A stretch of DNA of 9,785 nt from contig SYHM01000096.1 of NCBI GenBank assembly GCA_005799205.1, forward strand, positions 1-9,785. The letters are read 5' to 3'. Each line of letters begins with the position of its first letter. Position 1 is the stretch's first letter. The translations under genes and the position numbers were made by a program. Source of the stretch: Planctomycetia bacterium (GTDB taxonomy: Bacteria > Planctomycetota > Phycisphaerae > Phycisphaerales > SM1A02). Shown here in pieces: positions 1-6,159 of this stretch. The notes beneath the pieces are model-generated. The model searched no databases. It was not told where the DNA came from and saw only the letters and a program-made list of their open reading frames with translations.

Positions 1-1067
1 TCCACGCGGCTTGGGGCACGTTCGAGCGCAGCTTCGGCCACCTTGCGAGCTTGTGCGAGGTCCCCAGAGAGAATCATGGCGCTGAGTGATCGCAACGTGG
101 CGTCCAGATCGTTCACGGGCTGCGACGAGGCTGTATGCGTGGGCTGCGAGGTGGTCTCTTCTGAGTGAGCTGACGGAGTGCGTGTGGAGTGAGAAACGAC
201 TGGGCGCCGCGGGTTGGTATGGCCAGTGACTGGGCGTGGTGCAACGCCGTCGACTGTCGTCGCAACCTTCCGATGACGGAGCGCAAAGACGGATGGGTCA
301 CCAACCGACTCGAAGCGATCGCCACGATCAAGGGCGTCGGCATGGCCAAGCAGCAGAATCCCATCACGACCAAGCCAATTGGCCAACCGGTCTCGAAGTG
401 CGATCCGAGCAGGCGCATCGAGATAGATCAGAACATTGCGACAGAAGAGCAGGTCGATTCCGGGTGGTATGAGGTTGTCGGTCGTGACGATGTCGCCTGA
501 GAGAAACTTGACACAGGTACGTACTTCGCGCGAGAGTTCGAGCGAGTGTGTGCTCTGTGTTATCCAGGGCCGCGCCCACTCTGGAATCGACCCACGAACG
601 CTTCCCGCCGAGATTCGACCTTCGCGCGCCGCATGGAGGGCACTCTCATTGCGATCCACTGCGTACACGGTGATCAGTTCGCTCGGCCAACCTGCCGCGA
701 GCGCGCACGCGGCATTGCTCCATGCCTCAACCCCAGTGGCGCATCCAAGGCTCGCGCAGACGAGCTGCCCGCCTCGAGACCGTCGTAGTTCTCTCAAGTG
801 CTGGAGCGCAAACTCGAAGCTTGCTGGGTACCGAAAGAACCAGGTTTCTGGCACCGATATCTCGCCAGCGAGTCGTTGAAACTCGCTGTCGCCGCTCATG
901 ACGCGTGCGGTGTAGACAGCCGCATCGTCCAACTGAAGTTCGTGCATGCGCAGTCTCACAGCGCTTGTGAAGCCCGGTCCTTCGAGCAGTGCCCTCGAGA
1001 GGTGTCCTCGCTTCGCGAGGTACTCGCTGAGCATCTCGAGATCTGCCGCTGTCGGATTCACACTCAC
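1..1067 (-). CDS. CheR-type protein-glutamate O-methyltransferase with C-terminal TPR start (WspC-like), partial at 3' end
   Basis: I translated the minus strand and found one uninterrupted frame of 355 codons that leaves the window at its left edge. CheR uses S-adenosylmethionine to methylate glutamates on chemoreceptors in the cytoplasm. Visible motifs are the CheR hallmark PETWFFR (residues 73-79), the SAM-binding loop LGCATGVEAWS (107-117, acidic E114 kept), the second SAM strand YAVDRN (135-140) and FCRNVLIYL (208-216). A Ser/Thr/His/Pro-rich linker (about 270-320) leads into LSAMILSGDLAQARKVAEAALERAP, which looks like the first helices of a tetratricopeptide repeat. This CheR-TPR layout is that of WspC. 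The GTG start overlaps the cheW stop by 4 nt (GTGA), so translation is probably coupled; a second GTG at 1061 is an alternative. The loop reads GVEAWS where most CheRs have GEEPYS. The CheR call is firm; the TPR call is limited by truncation. Confidence 0.93.
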   Translation of the reverse strand, partial: MSVNPTAADLEMLSEYLAKRGHLSRALLEGPGFTSAVRLRMHELQLDDAAVYTARVMSGDSEFQRLAGEISVPETWFFRYPASFEFALQHLRELRRSRGGQLVCASLGCATGVEAWSNAACALAAGWPSELITVYAVDRNESALHAAREGRISAGSVRGSIPEWARPWITQSTHSLELSREVRTCVKFLSGDIVTTDNLIPPGIDLLFCRNVLIYLDAPARIALRDRLANWLGRDGILLLGHADALDRGDRFESVGDPSVFALRHRKVATTVDGVAPRPVTGHTNPRRPVVSHSTRTPSAHSEETTSQPTHTASSQPVNDLDATLRSLSAMILSGDLAQARKVAEAALERAPSRV

Positions 1068-1537
1068 GGCGAGCTCGGGGCGTCGCGAAAGAGTGTTCGG
1101 TCTGAATCCGAAAGCAGTCGAGTGACCTCGATCATGCAGATGTCCCCACAGGAATCGTGCATCAGTGCACCGAAAGCGCCATTGGCGATGCCTTCGATTC
1201 CAGGATGGACGCCCGAAGCCTCAGGATCGACCGAGACAACGGATCCAACCCCGTCCACCATGAGCGCGATGCGAAGTGCGCCTCCAGTCGCGCCTTGTTG
1301 CAGCAGGATGATGCGCGTGTTCATCGAGCGTTTCACGGCACTCGCATTGAGGAGCACGCCACAGTCGAGCAGCGGAACGAAAGCCCCTCGCAAATGCGCC
1401 ATTCCAAGAATCCACGGCGGAGCGCCTGGAAGCGAACGAGCCTCGACAAGCGGTAAAACCTCTTCAATCGCAGCAACGGGGAGCGCGAATCGGCGATCGG
1501 CGAGCCACACTTCGAGTGCGCGCATGGTCCGGATCAC
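1064..1537 (-). CDS. CheW-like chemotaxis adaptor protein (WspB-like position)
   Basis: This 157-residue protein is a single CheW domain, which docks the receptor tip to the CheA kinase in the cytoplasm. The best signature is LPGAPPWILGMAHLRGAFVP (residues 36-55), the family's P-x-P-x-x-x-x-G-x-x-x-LRG-x-x-x-P pattern, with the conserved arginine at R50 in the sequence HLRG where NLRG is usual. A second half with IALMVDGVGSVVSVDP (90-105) matches the other beta-barrel subdomain. The GTG start used here directly abuts the stop of the upstream receptor gene (TGA then GTG). ATG at 1525, four codons in, is an equally plausible start and lacks an obvious Shine-Dalgarno too. It lies second in an MCP-CheW-CheR operon, the position of wspB. 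The family is certain; the Wsp assignment is inferred from order. Confidence 0.93.
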   Translation of the reverse strand: MIRTMRALEVWLADRRFALPVAAIEEVLPLVEARSLPGAPPWILGMAHLRGAFVPLLDCGVLLNASAVKRSMNTRIILLQQGATGGALRIALMVDGVGSVVSVDPEASGVHPGIEGIANGAFGALMHDSCGDICMIEVTRLLSDSDRTLFRDAPSSP

Positions 1538-3628
1538 TCACTCGGGGTCGGATGTCTTGAACGTGGCAACACCGCTTCGAAGCCCGACGATCGAAGACTG
1601 GAGCGCCTCAGCCGCGCGACAGGTTTCGCGCGCGGCGGTCACAGCTTCATGCGACCCTGCGGTCAGTTGACCCATTGCATCGGCGATCTGGCGCGCTCCC
1701 TCGGTCTGAGCCTTCATGCCCTCGGTGACCTGATAGATGTCGCGTGTGCCGCTCTCGACTTGTTCGATGATGTCGCCCAGTTGCCCGCCAATTCGTGACG
1801 TCTCGCGCACACTGTTGCGCACCTGTTCACTGAAGCGGTCCATTTCCATCACACCCGCGCTGACGGCACCCTGCATGTGTCGCACCGTCTGTTCGATGTC
1901 GAGCGTTGCAGCGGCGGTCTGATCGGCGAGGCGACGAATCTCGCGAGCTACGACGAGGAATCCGACGCCATGCTCGCCAGCCTTCTCTGCTTCGATCGCC
2001 GCATTGACTGAGAGCAAGTTCGTTTGATCCGCGACCTTGGTGATCGTCGTGACGATCGTGTTGATCGAGGAGGCCTTTTCACTGATAGTTGAGAGTCGAC
2101 CGGCAATCGAGCGCGTGCCCTCGTCGAGGGACTCCATCGCTGAGGTCATTCCTTGGAGCGACTGCTTTCCGTCCTTTGCGAGTTCAGCCGTTGCATTGGC
2201 AGCCCGGTCGACCCCTTGCATCAACTGGGATAGTTCGCTGGCCGTCGCCGAAATCTCTTTGACCGCAGCAGCGATTTGCGAAGTACTCGCGCCGAGCGAT
2301 TGTGCAGAGCCATCCTGCTCGCGCGCAGTGGCTGCAAGTTGCGTCGCGGTCGCGTTGATGTTGACCGTCGCCTGTTTGACTCCGCGCACGATTGTTTGAA
2401 GCGAACTCGCCATCGAGTCGAGGGACCTCAAGAGCGATGAGGTTTCATCTCCACCCGATTGCACTTCGATCTTCGTAGCGAGATGTCCAGATGCGATTGC
2501 ATTCGCCGCATCGACAGCTGTTCGAACTCGTCGCGTGACTTGGACCGCGGGGATCGACAAGAGGACCGCGATCAGAACCAGTCCGATGAGGGCTCCGCCA
2601 GCTTGTTGATAAAACTGCGCCCAAATCGGGGCGAGCATTTCGGACTCGGGTTGCCGCAGGATGAGCGTCCAGCCGCCTACCTCGATCGGAAAAATGCTGT
2701 ACGCACAGCGCACCTTGAGTACTGGATCTATCGCGTACTGCAGATCGGCGCCCTTCGACTCGCGGAATCGATGAAAGAGTTCTGCATACGGCGTCTCCGC
2801 GACCGCGCGCGTTCGCAGCAGCCCGGCGGTATCTGATTCATTCTGGCGAATCTCATCCATGGTCGCTGCAATGAATGCTGGCGGCTTCTCGAAACCTGGG
2901 GTCGTCCTCCCCGACGAGACGAGAAACCCTGCCACATTGATCTGGTCGCAGCTCTTTCGCAAGTGCGCATCGATTGACTTCAAGCTTCGATCTGCCCCTC
3001 CGATTCCCATGAACTTTCCGTCGATGACGATCGGGCACGTCTGCTCAACGATCATCTGCCCTTCATAGACGTAGGGTTCAGTGATCCGTGCCACCCGCGC
3101 CCCTGAGAGCTCGAACTCCTTCTTGAGGCCGCCATACCAGAGGCTGGTCTCTTGGTCGATCGAAGGCTTGATAATGATCAGTTCATCCTTCGTCCAGTCC
3201 TTGATGACGTACGGACAGAAACGGCCAGTTGCAGAAAGGGCACCCGCAGGCAGGGGTGCCTCGGCCTGGTTGGGTCGCTCTTCGGCCGGCTCATAATCAA
3301 TATAAACGCCTGCTAGTGAAGGAGTTGCCTCGAGTAATGACCGAAGGAGTGCGATGCTCTCGCGGCGCTTGCCATACATCCCAGATTCCTGGGATTTCGC
3401 CAGAAAAGTGGCGATATCAAGTGCGAACTCATTCTCATCGGCAATCTGGATCGCTGTTTCTTGGCAGGTAATCGCAAGAGCCTGCTCCTTATCGCTTCGA
3501 TAGCGATCAAGGTTTTCACGAGACTCGTATCCCACGAGCGCAACCAGAGTCAGCGTGGCTGGCAGGACTCCAAGGAGCAGAAGTCGCCCTAAAAGCGATC
3601 GATGAAACGGAATCGTTGATTGGTGCAT
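1538..3628 (-). CDS. Methyl-accepting chemotaxis protein with extracytoplasmic Cache-like sensor, HAMP and WspA-like signalling tip
   Basis: A 696-residue receptor from the ATG at 3628. A short basic N-terminus leads into TM1 (about 14-34), an extracytoplasmic domain of about 290 residues (38-326), TM2 (about 345-365), HAMP (366-421) and a long coiled-coil signalling region. The tip DQTNLLSVNAAIEAEKAGEH (534-553) with GFLVVAREIRRLADQT following is the MCP hairpin. The downstream TLDIEQ and SAGVMEMDRFSEQV runs are features I associate with WspA-type (alternative cellular function) receptors. The sensor segment with WYGG, ITEPYVYEGQ and GIGGADRSL looks like a double Cache domain, whereas Pseudomonas WspA has a four-helix-bundle sensor. 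The C-terminus (TSDPE) has no NWETF-like CheR-tethering pentapeptide. An in-frame GTG at 3685 would add 19 residues, but it lies upstream of the likely -10 box and adds no recognisable domain, so I prefer 3628. Ligand unknown. Confidence 0.93.
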   Translation of the reverse strand: MHQSTIPFHRSLLGRLLLLGVLPATLTLVALVGYESRENLDRYRSDKEQALAITCQETAIQIADENEFALDIATFLAKSQESGMYGKRRESIALLRSLLEATPSLAGVYIDYEPAEERPNQAEAPLPAGALSATGRFCPYVIKDWTKDELIIIKPSIDQETSLWYGGLKKEFELSGARVARITEPYVYEGQMIVEQTCPIVIDGKFMGIGGADRSLKSIDAHLRKSCDQINVAGFLVSSGRTTPGFEKPPAFIAATMDEIRQNESDTAGLLRTRAVAETPYAELFHRFRESKGADLQYAIDPVLKVRCAYSIFPIEVGGWTLILRQPESEMLAPIWAQFYQQAGGALIGLVLIAVLLSIPAVQVTRRVRTAVDAANAIASGHLATKIEVQSGGDETSSLLRSLDSMASSLQTIVRGVKQATVNINATATQLAATAREQDGSAQSLGASTSQIAAAVKEISATASELSQLMQGVDRAANATAELAKDGKQSLQGMTSAMESLDEGTRSIAGRLSTISEKASSINTIVTTITKVADQTNLLSVNAAIEAEKAGEHGVGFLVVAREIRRLADQTAAATLDIEQTVRHMQGAVSAGVMEMDRFSEQVRNSVRETSRIGGQLGDIIEQVESGTRDIYQVTEGMKAQTEGARQIADAMGQLTAGSHEAVTAARETCRAAEALQSSIVGLRSGVATFKTSDPE

Positions 3629-3641
3629 GAGAAAGGCCGCG

Positions 3642-3651
3642 AGTGTATAGT
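3642..3651. promoter_or_regulatory. Overlapping divergent -10-like boxes between MCP and RRM genes
   Basis: On the minus strand TACACT (3647-3642) lies 13 nt upstream of the receptor ATG at 3628, suitable for a very short leader. On the plus strand TATAGT (3646-3651) differs from TATAAT at one base and faces the leader ORF and RRM gene, giving a 5' UTR of about 115 nt. The two boxes share bases, so polymerase could bind in only one orientation at a time. I see no convincing -35 hexamer for either. This is an inference from sequence match and position only. Confidence 0.4.
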
Positions 3652-3701
3652 TCTCAAGTCGAGCCACGGAATGTCCGCGGCTCACATTTCAAGGTTTGCG
3701 C

Positions 3702-3776
3702 ATGAGCTTCGATGACCAACGCTTCATTTCGTATCGGGATTCGCTGAGCTTGCGCTTGAAGGAAGGTATGTCATGA
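3702..3776 (+). CDS. Putative 24-codon leader ORF translationally coupled to the RRM gene
   Basis: A short ORF (MSFDDQRFISYRDSLSLRLK then EGMS) begins at ATG 3702 and stops with a TGA at 3774-3776. Its stop overlaps the RRM start codon in the arrangement ATGA, the classic geometry for translational coupling. AAGG at 3691-3694, seven bases before the ATG, is a fair ribosome binding site, which is notable because most genes in this window have none. The strong Shine-Dalgarno of the RRM gene lies inside this ORF. The peptide resembles no family I know. It could be a regulatory leader peptide or a chance ORF; conservation of frame and overlap in relatives would decide. Confidence 0.4.
   Translation: MSFDDQRFISYRDSLSLRLKEGMS
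3759..3766 (+). promoter_or_regulatory. Strong Shine-Dalgarno for the RRM protein
   Basis: AAGGAAGG lies six bases before the ATG at 3773. It is the clearest ribosome binding site in the window and fixes the RRM start. It falls within the last codons of the upstream leader ORF. Confidence 0.7.
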
Positions 3777-4150
3777 AGCTGTATGTAGGAAATCTCCCGT
3801 TTAAGGCGACCCAAGAGTCGCTCGCCGAATTTTTCGGTCAGTTCGGCCCTGTCACAGAAGTGTTTATCGCAACCGATCGCGAAACCGGTCGGTCACGCGG
3901 TTTTGCGTTCGTCACAATGGCTGACGAAGGTGCTGCCAAGAAGGCAATCGAAGAGTCGAACGGCAAGCCATTCGATGGTCGCAATCTGACCGTCAATGAA
4001 GCTCGTCCACCTGCGACCGGCGGTGGCGGCCGTGGTGGATTCGGCGGCGGCGGCGGTGGTCGCGGTGGCTACGGCGGTGGCGGCGGCGGCGGTGGTCGCG
4101 GCGGCTACGGCGGTGGCGGCGGCGGTGGCCGTGGCGGCGACCGATATTGA
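3773..4150 (+). CDS. Glycine-rich RRM-domain RNA-binding protein
   Basis: A 125-residue protein with one RNA recognition motif (residues 1-78) and a Gly/Arg tail (83-123). RNP2 is LYVGNL (3-8) and RNP1 is RGFAFVTM (42-49), with the aromatic residues expected to stack on RNA bases (Y4, F44, F46). The tail carries RGGF, RGGY, RGGY and RGGD boxes separated by glycine runs, as in cyanobacterial Rbp proteins and plant glycine-rich RNA-binding proteins. Such proteins bind single-stranded RNA and in several bacteria are cold-induced; that is family knowledge, not shown here. The start is fixed by a strong Shine-Dalgarno. The gene is monocistronic apart from the overlapping leader ORF, diverges from the chemosensory operon and ends at a strong terminator. 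RNA target unknown. Confidence 0.95.
   Translation: MKLYVGNLPFKATQESLAEFFGQFGPVTEVFIATDRETGRSRGFAFVTMADEGAAKKAIEESNGKPFDGRNLTVNEARPPATGGGGRGGFGGGGGGRGGYGGGGGGGGRGGYGGGGGGGRGGDRY
4019..4138 (+). repeat. In-frame GGC/GGT-rich imperfect tandem repeat encoding RGG-box tail
   Basis: The DNA encoding the tail is an imperfect tandem repeat of glycine codons punctuated by Arg and an aromatic residue. Clear units are 4043-4072 (10 codons ending in Tyr) and 4073-4108 (12 codons ending in Tyr), followed by a related unit ending RGGD. The units differ in length only by glycine codons, and GGC/GGT alternation is nearly identical between them, which suggests expansion by slippage or unequal exchange. Confidence 0.75.
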
Positions 4151-4153
4151 TTT

Positions 4154-4170
4154 GAACTGACTGTCAGTTC
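4154..4170 (+). other. 17-nt perfect palindrome just after the RRM stop codon
   Basis: GAACTGACTGTCAGTTC is a perfect inverted repeat around T4162, starting three bases after the TGA stop. As RNA it could form a small hairpin (GAACTG/CAGTTC with a 5-nt loop). Its internal CTGACTG (4157-4163) is identical to the 3' arm of the terminator downstream (4222-4228). Function unknown: it could protect the 3' end, bind a dimeric protein, or be chance. Confidence 0.45.
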
Positions 4171-4196
4171 TAATCCAGTTCTTGAATCGCACATTC

Positions 4197-4235
4197 CAGT
4201 CAGCCTCCGATTCGTCGGAGGCTGACTGTGTTTTT
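4197..4235 (+). terminator. Strong intrinsic terminator with UUCG tetraloop, downstream of the RRM gene
   Basis: CAGTCAGCCTCCGA (4197-4210) pairs perfectly over 14 bp with TCGGAGGCTGACTG (4215-4228) around a TTCG loop, the very stable UUCG tetraloop type. TG and a run of five T (4231-4235) follow. The T-run is on the plus strand only; on the minus strand the stem is followed by mixed sequence, so it should not work as a canonical terminator for the convergent Sel1 gene. Confidence 0.93.
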
Positions 4236-4243
4236 GCGCCAAC

Positions 4244-6136
4244 CTAGCGCTGACTAGGCGATCGACCTCTTGGAGGTCGGCTCTTTGATGAGCTACCTGA
4301 ATCGCTCGCACCTCTCGAGCTGTTGGTGCCACCGATCAGATCTCGCGTCCGGTCGCTCGGCAACATCGTGCCAGTGAGCGCAGCCCCCGCGCGCTTGTGC
4401 CCAGGCGGGGCGAACCGCTGCCGATTCGCCAGTGCAACCTGAGGAGTCACTTTCAGGAGTTTGAGTGAGATGTCTTGCGCGCTGCTGATCTCGTCCTTTG
4501 TGAGCTTGCCGCGCAACTGATTGCGCTCGTGTGCGGCGGCACCATTTCCCGCACTCGCCGAGATGTTCAGCCACGCATACGCCGTGGTCTGATCGAATGG
4601 GACTCCCACCCCGCGACGGTAGAGCTGCCCAAGACAGAACTGCGCCCAGTCGAGCCCTTGCTCTGCGGCATCAAGGTAGTACTGCGCTGCGATCTCTTCA
4701 TTCTGAGGAACGCCATCACCGCGCTCAAAGAGCACTCCGAGTTGAAACTTTGAATCGGGCACTCCCTGCTCGGCGGCAAGTTGATACCAGCGCGCTGCTT
4801 CGAGGTCGCTCTCTGGGACATTGTTCCCGTAGTCGTACCGAACCCCCAGCACATGGCAAGCATCGGCGTAGCCCTGATTCGCCGAGAGCGCATAGAGGCG
4901 GCTCGCCTCAGCATTGTCAGCTGGAATTCCAGCGCCGAATTCATAGAGTCGCGCGAGTTCGTACTGCGCCGCAGCCGATCCAGTGAGAGATGCGCGATCG
5001 AACCATGCCGCGGCTTCTCGAGCGTTCGGCGAGACTCCTTCACCATTCAGCAGCAGGCGCCCGAGAAGCAGCTGCGCGTCAGCGTCGCCACGCTCGGCCG
5101 CTGCGAGAAAATAACGAGCGGCAGCTTGCCCGTCCTTGGCGACTCCATCGCCGGCGCTGTGCAGCATTCCAAGCGAAATGCTTGCAGCGACTGAACCTTG
5201 ATCTGCCGCGAGCTTGAACCATCGCGCGGCCTCAGCGGTGTTGCGCGCAATTCCATCGCCTCGCTCGTACATGCGCGCGAGCTGCAACTGTGCGGGAGCC
5301 GATCCGCTGGTGCCAGCCCGCTCGAACCACTTCGCCGCCTCGGTCGCATCTGCTGGACCGCCGACCCCGTCGCGCAGTGATTGCGCGAGCATCACTTGCG
5401 CTTCGACGAATTCTTGTGCTGCAGCGAGACGGAACCACTCGAGTGCTTGAGCTGGGTCTGGAGTGACTCCGACACCTTGAAGTAACCGCACGGCGAAATG
5501 ATGCTGTGAAATCGCATCACCTTTTTCGGCGGCGGATCGAAACCAATCGGTGGCGGCCGTCTGATTTTCGGGAACGCCAGATCCCTGCGAGTAAAGCACT
5601 CCAAGGGTGCGCGCTGCCTGCGAGAGATTGGCTTTCGCTGCGCGCTCGAGCCACACCACCGCGCCTGCGCCATCGGCAGCGACTCCAAGTCCATCTGCCA
5701 TCCGCACGCCAAGTTCGAGTGCCGCATCGGCATTGCCCGCCTCGGCAGCGATTCGATAGAGGCGAACCGCCTGGGCTGGGTCAGCGATCACCCCCTCGCC
5801 ACGGTCAGTCAGTCGAGCGAGGCGAAGCGCGGAAGTTGCATCGCCAAGCTCTGCGGCAACTTTCAGCCACTTCGCAAGGGTTGCAGGATCGCGTGCTGCG
5901 TCTTTCCCCTCGTCGAATATGACGACGAGCTCGAGTGCAGCCTCACGGTTGCCTCCACGAGCGGCAGTTTCGAACTGCTGGATCGCCTCGTGCATGTCTC
6001 GAGGGACACCCTGCCCAGTGGCGTAGCGCTTGCCTTGTGCGAGAGATTCGGCAGGATCACTTCGATCGCGATCGGAACAACCGCCCACCGTGAGGAGAGC
6101 GAGCAGCGCGGTGACCCGTATCGAAGGGAAGTCCAC
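4244..6136 (-). CDS. Sel1-repeat lipoprotein (about 14 repeats)
   Basis: A 630-residue protein from a GTG start. The N-terminus is a lipoprotein signal with a hydrophobic core (residues 8-18) and lipobox TVGGC with acceptor C20. Residues 27-530 form about fourteen Sel1-type 36-residue repeats of the form A-x-x-x-LG-x-x-Y-x-x-G-x-GV-x-x-D-x-x-x-A-x-x-W-x-x-x-AA-x-x-G. They end in the typical closing block with DEISSAQDIS (548-557) and a Ser/Arg-rich disordered basic tail (about 574-630). Sel1 repeats stack as alpha solenoids and act as scaffolds for protein partners; no enzyme is predicted. Ser after the lipid cysteine favours outer-membrane retention by the E. coli rule. It follows kup by 23 nt but appears to have its own promoter. 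No Shine-Dalgarno precedes the GTG. The family is certain; the specific role is unknown. Confidence 0.93.
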   Translation of the reverse strand: MDFPSIRVTALLALLTVGGCSDRDRSDPAESLAQGKRYATGQGVPRDMHEAIQQFETAARGGNREAALELVVIFDEGKDAARDPATLAKWLKVAAELGDATSALRLARLTDRGEGVIADPAQAVRLYRIAAEAGNADAALELGVRMADGLGVAADGAGAVVWLERAAKANLSQAARTLGVLYSQGSGVPENQTAATDWFRSAAEKGDAISQHHFAVRLLQGVGVTPDPAQALEWFRLAAAQEFVEAQVMLAQSLRDGVGGPADATEAAKWFERAGTSGSAPAQLQLARMYERGDGIARNTAEAARWFKLAADQGSVAASISLGMLHSAGDGVAKDGQAAARYFLAAAERGDADAQLLLGRLLLNGEGVSPNAREAAAWFDRASLTGSAAAQYELARLYEFGAGIPADNAEASRLYALSANQGYADACHVLGVRYDYGNNVPESDLEAARWYQLAAEQGVPDSKFQLGVLFERGDGVPQNEEIAAQYYLDAAEQGLDWAQFCLGQLYRRGVGVPFDQTTAYAWLNISASAGNGAAAHERNQLRGKLTKDEISSAQDISLKLLKVTPQVALANRQRFAPPGHKRAGAALTGTMLPSDRTRDLIGGTNSSRGASDSGSSSKSRPPRGRSPSQR

Positions 6137-6143
6137 GCGAAAA

Positions 6144-6149
6144 AGTGTA
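6144..6149 (-). promoter_or_regulatory. -10-like TACACT seven bases before the Sel1 lipoprotein start (probable leaderless mRNA)
   Basis: TACACT (read on the minus strand) lies within the 23-nt gap between kup and the Sel1 gene, with only 7 nt (TTTTCGC) before the GTG at 6136. Transcription usually begins 6-8 nt after the -10 box, so the mRNA would start at or next to the GTG. No clear -35 is seen. Confidence 0.45.
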
Positions 6150-6159
6150 TCGAGAGCAG

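Noticed and set aside
798..1670. Long plus-strand open frame of 290 codons opposite the chemosensory genes
   Set aside because: It lies antisense to CheR, CheW and the receptor end, all of which carry clear family motifs on the minus strand; its own product is Ser/Arg-rich with no recognisable domain.
3629..3685. Extension of the receptor to an in-frame GTG at 3685
   Set aside because: The added 19 residues hold no domain, the GTG has no Shine-Dalgarno, and it lies upstream of the likely -10 box; the ATG at 3628 gives a normal basic N-terminus before TM1.
5506..5922. Plus-strand open frames within the Sel1 gene
   Set aside because: They mirror the repetitive codon pattern of the Sel1 gene on the other strand and encode Arg/Pro-rich nonsense without motifs.
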